This document shows positions 8,635 to 15,995 of a DNA stretch of 64,000 bases, piece after piece. The translations under genes and the position numbers were made by a program. The DNA is from Halobellus sp. LT62. Its GTDB lineage: Archaea > Halobacteriota > Halobacteria > Halobacteriales > Haloferacaceae. The stretch is from positions 1,488,001 through 1,552,000 of the forward strand of contig NZ_JAYEZO010000001.1 of the NCBI RefSeq assembly GCF_037031285.1, given 5' to 3'. Below the pieces are notes generated by a model that did no database searches, was not told the DNA's origin, and was given only the letters and a program-made list of their open reading frames with translations. The stretch's first letter is position 1. Every line of letters begins with the position of its first letter.

Positions 8635-10269
8635 GTGAACACGTGGAAACGACGCGTCGTCGGATACGCCGGCTTTCTGGTCGGAGTGATGTTTCTCACG
8701 GCGCTCGGATACCAGTGGGGAATGCGGGCTTACGAGTCGGATCCGGTCTCGTTTCTGCATTCTCTGCAGGTCGTCGTCGAGATGTTCACGACGACCGGGT
8801 TCGGCGGCGACTCGCCGTGGGAGAGCCCGCAGATGAACGTCTTCATCATCGTGATGGACCTCGTCGGAATGGCACTCCTCTTCGGGGCGCTGCCGGTGTT
8901 GGCGACGCCGTTTCTGGAGGACGCCTTCTCGACGACGATTCCGACGGCCGTCGACGAGGCGCTCTCCGACCACGTCGTGATCTGCACGTACACGCCGCGA
9001 GTCGACGCTCTCACCGCCGAGCTCGACTCCTACGACGTGCCGTACGTGATCGTCGAACCCGATCGCGACACGGCCTCGGCGCTCTATGAGGACGGGCACC
9101 GCGTGATTCGGGCGAACCCCGAGTCGACGGAGGGCCTCTCGAACGCCCGTCTGTCCGACGCCCGGGCGCTCGTCGCTGACGGCGACGATCAGGTCGACGC
9201 GAGCATCGTTCTCGCCGCGAAGGAAGTAGCGGAGGACGTCTCGGTCCTCAGCGTCGTCGAGGAACCCGATCGGTCGAAGTATCATCGGCTAGCCGGGGCC
9301 GATCAGGTTCTGTCGCCGCGGTCGCTGCTCGGGGAGAGCCTCGCCGCGAAAGTGACGGCATCGCTCCGGGCGGAGATCGACGAGGCGATCGAGATCGGCG
9401 AGCACCTCGAACTCGCGGAAGTGCCGATCCATCACGGGAGTCGCCTCGCCGGGAACACGCTCGCAGAGAGCGGGATCAGAGAGAAGACCGGCGTCAACGT
9501 GATCGGCGCGTGGATCAACGGCGAGTTCAATGCGGTTCTCTCCCCCGAGGAATCCCTGCCCGCGGGAACCGTGCTGTTCGTCTCGGGGCGTCCAGCGCAG
9601 CTGGATGCGCTCGTTTCGATGACCCGAGCGGGCATCCGACACTTCGGGACGGGAGAGACGATCGTCATCGGCTACGGCGAGGTCGGCCGGACGGTCACCG
9701 CCGCACTCGACGACGCCGGTATCTCGCACACGGTGGTCGATCTGGTGGAGAAAGGCGGTGTCGACGTCGTCGGCGACGCGACCGAACCCGAGACGCTCGT
9801 CGAAGCGGGGATCGAAGACGCGCAAACGGTCGTGCTCGCGTTGTCCGACGACACCACGACCGAGTTCGCGACGCTCGTGATCCGCGATCTGGTCCCCCAA
9901 GCCGAAGTCGTCGCCCGCGTGAACGAGAGCGGGAGCATCCCGAAGACGTTCCGCGCCGGCGGCGACTACGTGCTCTCGCTGGCGACGGTCACGGGTCGGA
10001 TGATCGCATCGCGCGTGCTGGAGGGACGGGATGTGCTCTCCTTGGACCAGCAGGTCGAGGTCGTCCGAATGGAGGCACCAGCGATCGTCGGGCAGGCGGT
10101 CGGCGACGCCGACGTCCGAGCGAAAACCGGCGCGACGATCGTCGCCATCGAGCGGAACGGTGACGTCGTCACCGACGTCGGGCCGCAGACGGAGATATTC
10201 GTCGACGACAGCCTCGTCGTTGCCGGTACCGACGAGAGCGTCCGGGAGTTCGAGCGGTACTTCGGCTAG
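8635..10269 (+). CDS. Two-TM potassium-channel protein with tandem RCK (TrkA-N/TrkA-C) domains
   Basis: A 544-residue ion-channel protein. Residues 5-30 and 70-95 are membrane helices flanking a pore loop whose filter reads TTTGFGGD (residues 52-59), a variant of the K+ filter TVGYGD. Two cytoplasmic RCK units follow. The first (about 100-330) has a degenerate nucleotide motif (VVICTYTPRV); the second (about 335-540) starts with IVIGYGEVGRTV, a proper GxGxxG NAD-binding turn with acidic VVDLVEKGGV downstream. Each ends in a TrkA-C domain. Such proteins form tetrameric channels gated by ligands bound to the RCK ring. K+ is the inferred ion, important for a salt-in cytoplasm. The start is GTG, with a TATA box at the leaderless distance. 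Confidence 0.85.
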   Translation: MNTWKRRVVGYAGFLVGVMFLTALGYQWGMRAYESDPVSFLHSLQVVVEMFTTTGFGGDSPWESPQMNVFIIVMDLVGMALLFGALPVLATPFLEDAFSTTIPTAVDEALSDHVVICTYTPRVDALTAELDSYDVPYVIVEPDRDTASALYEDGHRVIRANPESTEGLSNARLSDARALVADGDDQVDASIVLAAKEVAEDVSVLSVVEEPDRSKYHRLAGADQVLSPRSLLGESLAAKVTASLRAEIDEAIEIGEHLELAEVPIHHGSRLAGNTLAESGIREKTGVNVIGAWINGEFNAVLSPEESLPAGTVLFVSGRPAQLDALVSMTRAGIRHFGTGETIVIGYGEVGRTVTAALDDAGISHTVVDLVEKGGVDVVGDATEPETLVEAGIEDAQTVVLALSDDTTTEFATLVIRDLVPQAEVVARVNESGSIPKTFRAGGDYVLSLATVTGRMIASRVLEGRDVLSLDQQVEVVRMEAPAIVGQAVGDADVRAKTGATIVAIERNGDVVTDVGPQTEIFVDDSLVVAGTDESVREFERYFG

Positions 10270-10317
10270 CGCCCTCGGAGACAGACGGTACAGAGGTTCC
10301 GTTCTCGATCGACGTCG

Positions 10318-10575
10318 CTACCGACCTTCGTACTCCTCGGGCGTGAACGTCTTCATTTCGAGCGCGTGGATCTCGGTCGTCATCGCGTCGCCGAGCGCGT
10401 CGTAGACCAGCTGGTGCTGTTGGACGAGCGTCTTTCCCTCGAACGCCGGCGAGACGACCACGGCGGCGAAGTGGGCGTCTTCGTGGTCTTCGTCGGGAAC
10501 GCGCGGGAGCGTGACCGTCGCCTCGGCGTCCGGAATTGCCTCCTCGATCCGTCGTTCGACCTCGTCAGTGTCCAT
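10318..10575 (-). CDS. bolA: BolA family protein
   Basis: An 85-residue BolA-like protein. The C-terminal part has the BolA signature: HFAAVVVSPAFEGKTLVQQH, with a loop His, followed by QLVYDALGDAMTTEIHAL. BolA proteins partner with monothiol glutaredoxins in iron-sulfur cluster handling or act in stress responses; no glutaredoxin lies nearby. The ATG at 10575 has a TATA-like TTTATT 26 bp upstream, so a leaderless message is likely and longer starts are not needed. The gene converges with the channel gene ending at 10269. Confidence 0.9.
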   Translation of the reverse strand: MDTDEVERRIEEAIPDAEATVTLPRVPDEDHEDAHFAAVVVSPAFEGKTLVQQHQLVYDALGDAMTTEIHALEMKTFTPEEYEGR

Positions 10576-10598
10576 ACCTAGTGTCGGTGACTCCGGGG

Positions 10599-10604
10599 AA
10601 TAAA
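10599..10604 (-). promoter_or_regulatory. TATA-like box for bolA
   Basis: TTTATT on the minus strand, centred about 26 bp before the bolA ATG, the usual position for a leaderless haloarchaeal gene. Confidence 0.45.
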
Positions 10605-10685
10605 GCTCACCGCTCTGGAACCGAGTCGAAAGGGCGAGCAGTCGACACACCGCCGGCGACTCGCGACGACGTTCCTCTCCGCCAT

Positions 10686-10762
10686 CGCTCGCGCTGTCGT
10701 CACCGCTTCCCGCGTCGACGTGCCGAGCAACCGCGAACGACGCGGGGCGAGCGTCAGATCAC
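10686..10762 (-). ncRNA. Candidate structured small RNA in the bolA upstream gap
   Basis: In the 283-bp gap between bolA and the next gene, two perfect stems are nested. The inner arms are 10709-10717 and 10738-10746 (CCCGCGTCG with its complement, 20-nt loop). The outer arms are 10686-10692 and 10747-10753 (CGCTCGC with its complement). On the distal side the stems abut; on the other a 16-nt bulge separates them. A strong box TATATAAA (10785-10792) lies about 27 bp from the predicted minus-strand start near 10762. No family (RNase P, SRP, C/D box) is recognised. High local GC makes chance pairing possible, and the element could be a long bolA leader instead of a separate RNA. Confidence 0.3.
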
Positions 10763-10784
10763 GGGGATGCTGGCCCCTCTTTCC

Positions 10785-10792
10785 TATATAAA
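10785..10792 (-). promoter_or_regulatory. Strong TATA box in the bolA upstream gap
   Basis: TATATAAA on the plus strand, TTTATATA on the minus strand. No plus-strand gene begins within 500 bp, and on the minus strand it would start a transcript through the nested stem and on toward bolA. Orientation is therefore inferred to be minus, because the sequence itself is nearly symmetrical. Confidence 0.4.
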
Positions 10793-10858
10793 CGCTCGTC
10801 CGCGCGTCCAGCGCTTCCCCTGCGTGCTTCGGAGACGCTCACGTCTACTCGGACGTGC

Positions 10859-11182
10859 TTACATCTGGTATCGACGCTCGTCGTCGCGCGAAGGGTACTG
10901 GTCTTGGCCGGTCATCTCCTCGAAGGTCATCCCTGACAGATACTCGTCGTAGGTAACGTCGTACCCCTGTCGGAGGTGGAAATCGAGCGTCCCGCGGTCG
11001 ACGGTCGTCTGGAACAGCAGGTGAACGGCGCGCCGCAGCAGTTCGTCGGTGTCATCGGTCCCGAACGCAGCCGCAAGCATCGCGAGTTCGTGGCGGGTTT
11101 CGCGATCGAGGGAGACTGACTGCTCCTCGTCGACGTCGCCGTAGGCCGCTTGTACGTCTTCCGTGAGTTCGTCGAGGCTCAT
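10859..11182 (-). CDS. Small acidic conserved haloarchaeal protein
   Basis: A 107-residue soluble, acidic protein of unknown function. The N-terminal half (VSLDRETRHELAMLAAAFG) reads like a short strand followed by helices, similar in style to ribbon-helix-helix antitoxin or regulator N-termini, then DELLRRAVHLLFQTTVDRG. The C-terminal third is polar, with YDEYLSGMTFEEMTG. There is no Cys or membrane segment. It is divergently oriented from mutY with 112 bp between starts. A DNA-binding role is only suggested by the first 40 residues. Confidence 0.65.
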   Translation of the reverse strand: MSLDELTEDVQAAYGDVDEEQSVSLDRETRHELAMLAAAFGTDDTDELLRRAVHLLFQTTVDRGTLDFHLRQGYDVTYDEYLSGMTFEEMTGQDQYPSRDDERRYQM

Positions 11183-11294
11183 ACCTCAGTGAATCGAGCG
11201 ACGGGGGCAAACGACTTTCGCCTCGGTATCGGGAGTGAACAGCACGCGAGCCGCGACCAGAATTCACAAATCCCAGCGGTCCCACGCTCCGGTA

Positions 11295-12242
11295 ATGACT
11301 GACGGCGAGGGGCTGGCGATCGACGGGGACAACGTGGACCTCGACGCCGACGACGTCGATGCTGTCCGCGAGGCCCTGATCTCGTGGTACGAGGACGACC
11401 ACCGCGCGTTCCCGTGGCGCGAGACCGACGACCCCTACGAGATCCTCGTCTCCGAGGTGATGAGCCAGCAGACGCAACTCGACCGCGTCGTCAGCGCGTG
11501 GCGGGACTTCCTCGATGAGTGGCCGACCGCCGGAGCCCTCGCCGCTGCCGAGCGCGCTGACGTCGTCGCGTTCTGGAGCGACCACTCGCTGGGGTACAAC
11601 AACCGCGCGAAGTACCTCCACGAGGCCGCCCGGCAGGTGAGAGAGGAGTACGACGACGAGTTCCCGCGCACGCCCGACGAACTCTCCGAGCTGATGGGCG
11701 TCGGGCCCTACACCGCGAATGCGGTCGCGTCGTTCGCGTTCAACAACGGGGACGCCGTCGTCGACACGAACGTCAAGCGGGTGCTGTACCGCGCGTTTGC
11801 AGAAATCCATAATGCGGACGATCCGGACTACGAATCCGTTGCGAACGCGCTTATGCCGGCCGGAGAGTCCCGAATCTGGAACAACGCGATTATGGAACTC
11901 GGCGGCGTCGCCTGTGGGAAGAAACCGCGCTGTGACGAGGCGGATTGCCCGTGGCGCGAGTGGTGTCACGCCTACCAGACTGGTGACTTCACCGCACCCG
12001 ACGTGCCCACCCAGCCGAGCTTCGAGGGGAGCAGGCGACAGTTCCGCGGACGGATTGTTCGACTCCTCGGCGAACACGACGAGATGGATCTCGACACGCT
12101 CGGCCATCGAATTCGCGTAGACTACACACCCGACGGTGAGCACGGCCGCGAGTGGCTTCGAGGTCTCCTTTCGGACCTCTCTGACGACGGTCTCGTCCAG
12201 ATCGAGGAACGGAACGGTCAGACAGTTACTCAACTCCGGTAG
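11295..12242 (+). CDS. mutY: A/G-specific adenine DNA glycosylase MutY, probably a hybrid of two alleles
   Basis: Removes adenine mispaired with 8-oxoguanine during base-excision repair. Seen: the catalytic Glu in SEVMSQQTQ (E54), the helix-hairpin-helix LMGVGPYTANAVAS (about 134-147), the catalytic Asp in VVDTNV (about 157) and four Cys for a [4Fe-4S] cluster (C207, C213, C218, C224; spacing x5-x4-x5). Instead of the bacterial MutT-like C-terminal domain, the last 85 residues look like a small winged helix (RIVRLLGEHDEMDLDTLGHR). ATG 11295 was chosen over earlier codons for domain fit. Residues from about 165 on differ in base composition from the front half, and a near-duplicate 3' half lies at 15340-15792. 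This gene is thus probably the product of recombination after an insertion, yet appears intact. Confidence 0.92.
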   Translation: MTDGEGLAIDGDNVDLDADDVDAVREALISWYEDDHRAFPWRETDDPYEILVSEVMSQQTQLDRVVSAWRDFLDEWPTAGALAAAERADVVAFWSDHSLGYNNRAKYLHEAARQVREEYDDEFPRTPDELSELMGVGPYTANAVASFAFNNGDAVVDTNVKRVLYRAFAEIHNADDPDYESVANALMPAGESRIWNNAIMELGGVACGKKPRCDEADCPWREWCHAYQTGDFTAPDVPTQPSFEGSRRQFRGRIVRLLGEHDEMDLDTLGHRIRVDYTPDGEHGREWLRGLLSDLSDDGLVQIEERNGQTVTQLR

Positions 12243-12395
12243 TCTGATCGAACCCAATGATAGCGGTCCTGAGGCGGCTAATACGAGCCCGTTTCAGCGG
12301 CCTGTCTACCGGAGTCCAAATCTGCCGAGAATCGAGGAGGGACAAAGTACATCTCCTGAGGCGATTCTCGGAAGATTATTCGTACTTACACGCAT

Positions 12396-12405
12396 AGTAC
12401 GTACT
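12396..12405. promoter_or_regulatory. Perfect palindrome before the histidine kinase gene
   Basis: AGTACGTACT, a perfect 10-bp palindrome ending 6 bp before the ATG at 12412 and flanked by two further GTACT or GTACTT half-sites. It sits where a leaderless transcript would begin, so it could be an operator or simply a start-site feature. Confidence 0.3.
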
Positions 12406-12411
12406 ACTCAA

Positions 12412-13413
12412 ATGCCGGACCCCCCGACACAGATATCTCCCGGACAAGAGGCTATGGAGGCGCTTATTCAGAACTTTCCGAACGGTGTTCTCGTTCTCTT
12501 CGACGACGACTTGCGGTATCGTGTCGTCGGCCCCGAGGTCCTCCCGTTCTCGAAAATGGAGGCGACCGAACTCTTGGGTCAGTCCATTCACGACCTGTTT
12601 CCCGAACGCACCGCTAACCGTCTCGAACCAGAATTACGTGCGACTATTCGAGGCGAACCACGCTCTTTCGACATTGAGTACGACGACCGCGTTCACCACA
12701 TCGAGACCAAACCCGCGGAGATCGACGGCGACACGTACGGTGTCCTCGCCACGCAGGACGTGACGCAGGAACGTGAAACTGCAACCGCGCTAGAACGACA
12801 GAACGAGCGCCTCGATCAGTTTGCGAGTATGATCTCACACGATATGCAGAATCCCCTCTCTATCGCTACCGGCCACTTGGAACTGTATCAAGAAACCGGT
12901 GACCCAGCGCATCTGACAAAGGTTGAAGAGACACTCACACGCCTCGACGACCTCACACAGGACCTCCTGACGCTCGCCCAGTCGAACGACGTTCCAGGTC
13001 CGTCTGAGACAGCGAGTCTCGACACAGTCGCACAGAGCGCGTGGGAAATGGTCGATACCCGTGACGCGACCTTGGAGGTTTCCGACCTCCAGATACGAAC
13101 TGATCGCGGACAGCTACAGGCGCTCTTTGAGAATCTGTTCCGGAACGCAATTGGTCACGGCGGCGACGACGTCACGATTAGAATCGGCCCCATCGAGGAC
13201 GGATTCTACGTCGAAGACACGGGAACAGGCATCCCCAAGGAGAAGCGCGAGGATGTCTTTGAGCACGGCTTTTCGACCGGATATGGTGGGAACGGTGTCG
13301 GTCTTACCATCGTCACTCGTATCGCCAAGCGCCACGACTGGTCGATTGAACTGACCGAAGAACAGTCCGGCGGCGCACGCTTCGAGTTTATCGACGTTGA
13401 AATTGTTGACTGA
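12412..13413 (+). CDS. PAS-domain sensor histidine kinase
   Basis: A 333-residue soluble sensor kinase. Residues 10-115 form a PAS domain (FPNGVLVLFDDDLRYRVVGP to YGVLATQDVTQERE). A HisKA dimerisation helix follows, with the phospho-accepting His143 in MISHDMQNPLS, then a HATPase_c domain with the N box ENLFRNAIGHG, the G1 box VEDTGTGIP and the G2 box GGNGVGLTIV. No membrane segment is seen, so the signal is cytoplasmic. Its stop lies only 3 bp from the stop of the convergent receiver/PAS gene, a natural partner. Codon use is less GC-rich than the flanking genes, and the pair sits between two mutY fragments, pointing to horizontal gain. Confidence 0.9.
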   Translation: MPDPPTQISPGQEAMEALIQNFPNGVLVLFDDDLRYRVVGPEVLPFSKMEATELLGQSIHDLFPERTANRLEPELRATIRGEPRSFDIEYDDRVHHIETKPAEIDGDTYGVLATQDVTQERETATALERQNERLDQFASMISHDMQNPLSIATGHLELYQETGDPAHLTKVEETLTRLDDLTQDLLTLAQSNDVPGPSETASLDTVAQSAWEMVDTRDATLEVSDLQIRTDRGQLQALFENLFRNAIGHGGDDVTIRIGPIEDGFYVEDTGTGIPKEKREDVFEHGFSTGYGGNGVGLTIVTRIAKRHDWSIELTEEQSGGARFEFIDVEIVD

Positions 13414-13416
13414 CCG

Positions 13417-14916
13417 CTACGCGGGTGTCGTCGGTGCATCGACCGGTGCGAGCACGACACCGAATCCACGAAGTGTTCCTGCCGCCGTGTAACTTGCGAC
13501 GATGGTCGTTGTGGCTGTGAACGTACTCTCATCGTCTCGCGTCCACTCCAGTTCTGCTGTGACTTCTCCGTCAGTCCGGGCAGATTCGATAAGTTCCTCT
13601 GCACGCTGTCCACCGGCCGTGTCTGGGGAGAGGAAAGCACCGAGATGTGTTCCGAGACAGTCCTCGACCGAATACCCGAGCACGTCTTCAGCTCTGTCGT
13701 TCCACCGGGTCACGTAGCCCTCATGGTCGAGGGTATAGAACGTGCTCGTAGCTGCTTCCTCAAAGAGGTAGTAGAACTCCCCGTGTTGCTTCGATGCTGC
13801 TCTCCGCTCTCGGGTGATGTCTTGGGCCGTGCACACGATGCTCCCACTCTCAGTCTGTGCCAAACGGTGATCAGTAATACGCCGATCTCCGTGCTTGGTG
13901 AGACGAACGGTTTCACCGCTCCAGTACCCAGTCTCTGCGACATCTGGAAGGATACGGTGTTCGAGCCGTTCCGCTTCCTCGTTGTGATAGAGCTGTTTCC
14001 ACGACCGACCGACGAGCTCTGACCGCTCGTACTCAAAGAGCGTGGCGAACGCAGGGTTCACGTATGAGAACGTGCCATCAGGTTCAACGAGGCTGATCCC
14101 TTCAGTCGCAGTTTCGATGACGTGGAGCCCGTGGTCCTCCTTGTACTCCGTGATGTCTTGTACATAGCCAACGATCCTGACGACGGACCCGTCGTCACCA
14201 AAGATCGGTTTACTCTGTCCGCGCACCCACTGAAGCCCCTGCTCCGGATTCATCACACGGTACTCGATCTCGTCAGGGGCCCCATTCGCCAACTTCTCCA
14301 TCGACTCTCTCGCCATTTTGCGGTCGTTCTCGTGGATGTGTTCGAGGAACACCTCAGGGGACTCATCGAGTGCTTCGACCGGGATCCCCCAGATATCCTC
14401 GAATGCGGAGTTGATGAAGAGTAATTCGCTCCAATCCCCAGTAAAACTGTACAGGACGTTTTCCGAGTTCTCTGCGAGTTCTGCGAACCGCTGTTTTGTC
14501 TCTCGGATCGAGTCCTGTGCGTTGTAGCTGGCGACGGTGTTTTTGATTCGGTTAGCGAGAATCGCATACTGACCGGATCCTGTTTCCTTCTGGAGGTAGT
14601 CAGTTACTCCAGCAGAGATCGCATCACTCGCAACTTCTTCGCTCCCCTTCCCTGTGTACAGAATGAACGGGATTCGAGGATGTGTTTCGCGGAGTGTAGT
14701 GAGAAAGTCAAGTCCAGATTGTCCAGGCATATCGTAATCTGAGACAACACAGTGATACTCACGTACTGAAAACATCTCTTGGGCTTCACTCACGCTCGTC
14801 GCTGATTCGACGACAAAGCGGTCGTCTTCCCGACGAAGATAAATTGCGGTGAGTTCCGCTAGCTCCGGCTCATCATCGACGTGGAGAACACGAATTTTGG
14901 GCGGAAGAGAGTCCAT
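13417..14916 (-). CDS. Response-regulator receiver protein with three PAS domains
   Basis: A 499-residue protein: receiver domain at 1-125 (acid pair D14/D15, phospho-acceptor D60 in VVSDYDMPG, Lys in LYTGKGS), then three PAS domains (about 145-265, 270-385 and 390-495) with the PAS-C tail GYVQDITEYKE. It has neither a DNA-binding output domain nor kinase boxes, so it probably relays by protein contact, as do many haloarchaeal receiver-PAS proteins. The ATG at 14916 (MDSLPPKIRVLHVDDE) is preferred because the receiver begins at once; an upstream GTG or ATG would add an unrelated Cys-containing tail. It converges with the sensor kinase gene and is its likely phosphorylation partner. Its composition is less GC-rich than its surroundings. 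Confidence 0.88.
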   Translation of the reverse strand: MDSLPPKIRVLHVDDEPELAELTAIYLRREDDRFVVESATSVSEAQEMFSVREYHCVVSDYDMPGQSGLDFLTTLRETHPRIPFILYTGKGSEEVASDAISAGVTDYLQKETGSGQYAILANRIKNTVASYNAQDSIRETKQRFAELAENSENVLYSFTGDWSELLFINSAFEDIWGIPVEALDESPEVFLEHIHENDRKMARESMEKLANGAPDEIEYRVMNPEQGLQWVRGQSKPIFGDDGSVVRIVGYVQDITEYKEDHGLHVIETATEGISLVEPDGTFSYVNPAFATLFEYERSELVGRSWKQLYHNEEAERLEHRILPDVAETGYWSGETVRLTKHGDRRITDHRLAQTESGSIVCTAQDITRERRAASKQHGEFYYLFEEAATSTFYTLDHEGYVTRWNDRAEDVLGYSVEDCLGTHLGAFLSPDTAGGQRAEELIESARTDGEVTAELEWTRDDESTFTATTTIVASYTAAGTLRGFGVVLAPVDAPTTPA

Positions 14917-14983
14917 TGTGCACTTACAAGTAAATGTAGCTTCATAACTCCGCAGGATTTCCACCCTGAAACACAGCGAATGA

Positions 14984-15048
14984 CTAGCGCGGTTTGAAGA
15001 AAACCATAATGCAGGCGATCCAGACTACGAAACCGTTGCGAACGCGCC
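14984..15048 (+). repeat. Short remnant of mutY (direct repeat of 11786-11851)
   Basis: About 60 bp matching the middle of the intact mutY at 11786-11851. Over the best-aligned 44 bp, starting at the CATAATGC shared by both copies, I count five mismatches. The translation HNAGDPDYETVANA corresponds to HNADDPDYESVANA in MutY, in frame. The remnant resembles the 5' end of the mutY 3' half at 11800 and not the headless copy at 15340. Together, 11786 and 14984 bracket the mutY 3' end plus the two-component pair as a direct repeat. Confidence 0.8.
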
Positions 15049-15055
15049 CACCATT

Positions 15056-15262
15056 GTGCGGAAGAATAGCATCGAGAGCTTCTTGCAGAGTACGACGTCG
15101 ATTTTACTTTCAGAAGCGTACGCGCACTATGGGGATGTGCACACCGAACTTTGTACGGACTTCCTCACTAAATCCGTCACCCGTGCTGAACACGACGAAC
15201 TCGTCAGTACCGAAGGTATCGGAAAAACGGAGTTCGTCTCGTTCCTCGAAAAGGCAGAATAA
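15056..15262 (+). CDS. Small ORF fused in frame to the mutY remnant, function unknown
   Basis: Sixty-eight codons from a GTG; the frame is continuous with the mutY remnant just upstream. The protein is mainly helical and polar, and its end STEGIGKTEFVSFLEKAE recalls a single helix-hairpin-helix (GIG) motif. Composition is less GC-rich than the flanking genes, like the two-component pair. It could be the tail of a gene truncated by the rearrangement rather than an independent gene; nothing in the sequence settles this. Confidence 0.35.
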   Translation: MRKNSIESFLQSTTSILLSEAYAHYGDVHTELCTDFLTKSVTRAEHDELVSTEGIGKTEFVSFLEKAE

Positions 15263-15309
15263 CCGCGTCAGTCCTGAAGGTCCGCGACAGTACGCCCAAG
15301 CTCCCGGGC

Positions 15310-15792
15310 ATGTTCGCTCTCACTTACATCATACCGCTCTTCTATCGGGCCTTCGACGTCGAAGACGACGATTCGGAATTCGAGCGCGTGGCTGCGGAAC
15401 TGATGCCCGCAGGCGAGTCTCGCGTCTGGAACAACGCCATAATGGAACTCGGCGGCGTCGCTTGCGGGAAGACCCCCCGGTGCGACGAGGCGGGCTGCCC
15501 GTGGCGACGGTGGTGTCACGCCTACCAGATCGGTGACTTCACCGCGCCCGACGTTCCGACCCAACCGAGTTTCGAGGGGAGCCGCCGGCAGTTCCGCGGG
15601 CGGATCGTTCGACTCCTCGGCGAACACGACGAAATGGATCTGGACACGCTCGGCCACCGAATCCGCGTGGACTACACTCCCGACGGTGAGCACGGGCGAG
15701 AGTGGCTTCGAGACCTACTTTCAGATCTCGCTGATGACGGCCTCGTCCGAGTCGAGGAACGGGGTGATCAAACGGTCGCTCGACTCCGATAG
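15310..15792 (+). pseudogene. Headless 3' half of a second mutY
   Basis: From about 15340 (YRAF) to the stop, the translation matches the last 145 residues of the intact MutY. Over the final 130 residues I count 13 differences. It keeps the four cluster cysteines (CGKTPRC, GCPWRRWC) and the winged-helix tail but lacks the catalytic Glu, the helix-hairpin-helix and the catalytic Asp, so it cannot be a glycosylase. The 30 bp upstream, including an ATG at 15310, are unrelated to mutY. Its GC-rich, Asp/Glu-rich junction (DVEDDDSEFERV) looks more like the resident genome than the corresponding part of the intact gene. I infer this is the original 3' end, displaced by the insertion. Confidence 0.88.
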
Positions 15793-15995
15793 TCCGAGTC
15801 AGGTCCGCTGAACCGCTTCTCGGAGGAATCAACGGCGGGTTCTATCGTATCCATTGCAACTGAGTGCGCGTGTGCTCCCGGGCGTTGGGTGCCGTAGATA
15901 CTGCTCTCCTACGCCGGCTCTGACTTCGGTTTCCAATCAACAGTTAACCCCGTGAATCGCCACTGTTTTCGGGATACTGCTTATCAATAGGTTGT

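Noticed and set aside
10785-10802. TATATAAA as a plus-strand promoter for mutY
   Set aside because: It is 500 bp from mutY with a minus-strand gene between, so it cannot be its direct promoter.
12244-12411. In-frame extension of the histidine kinase to an earlier start at 12136
   Set aside because: It overlaps mutY and encodes low-complexity residues; PAS homology begins after ATG 12412.
11786-15048. Insertion sequence bounded by the mutY direct repeat
   Set aside because: No transposase, no terminal inverted repeats and the repeat is gene sequence of about 60 bp, far longer than a target-site duplication.
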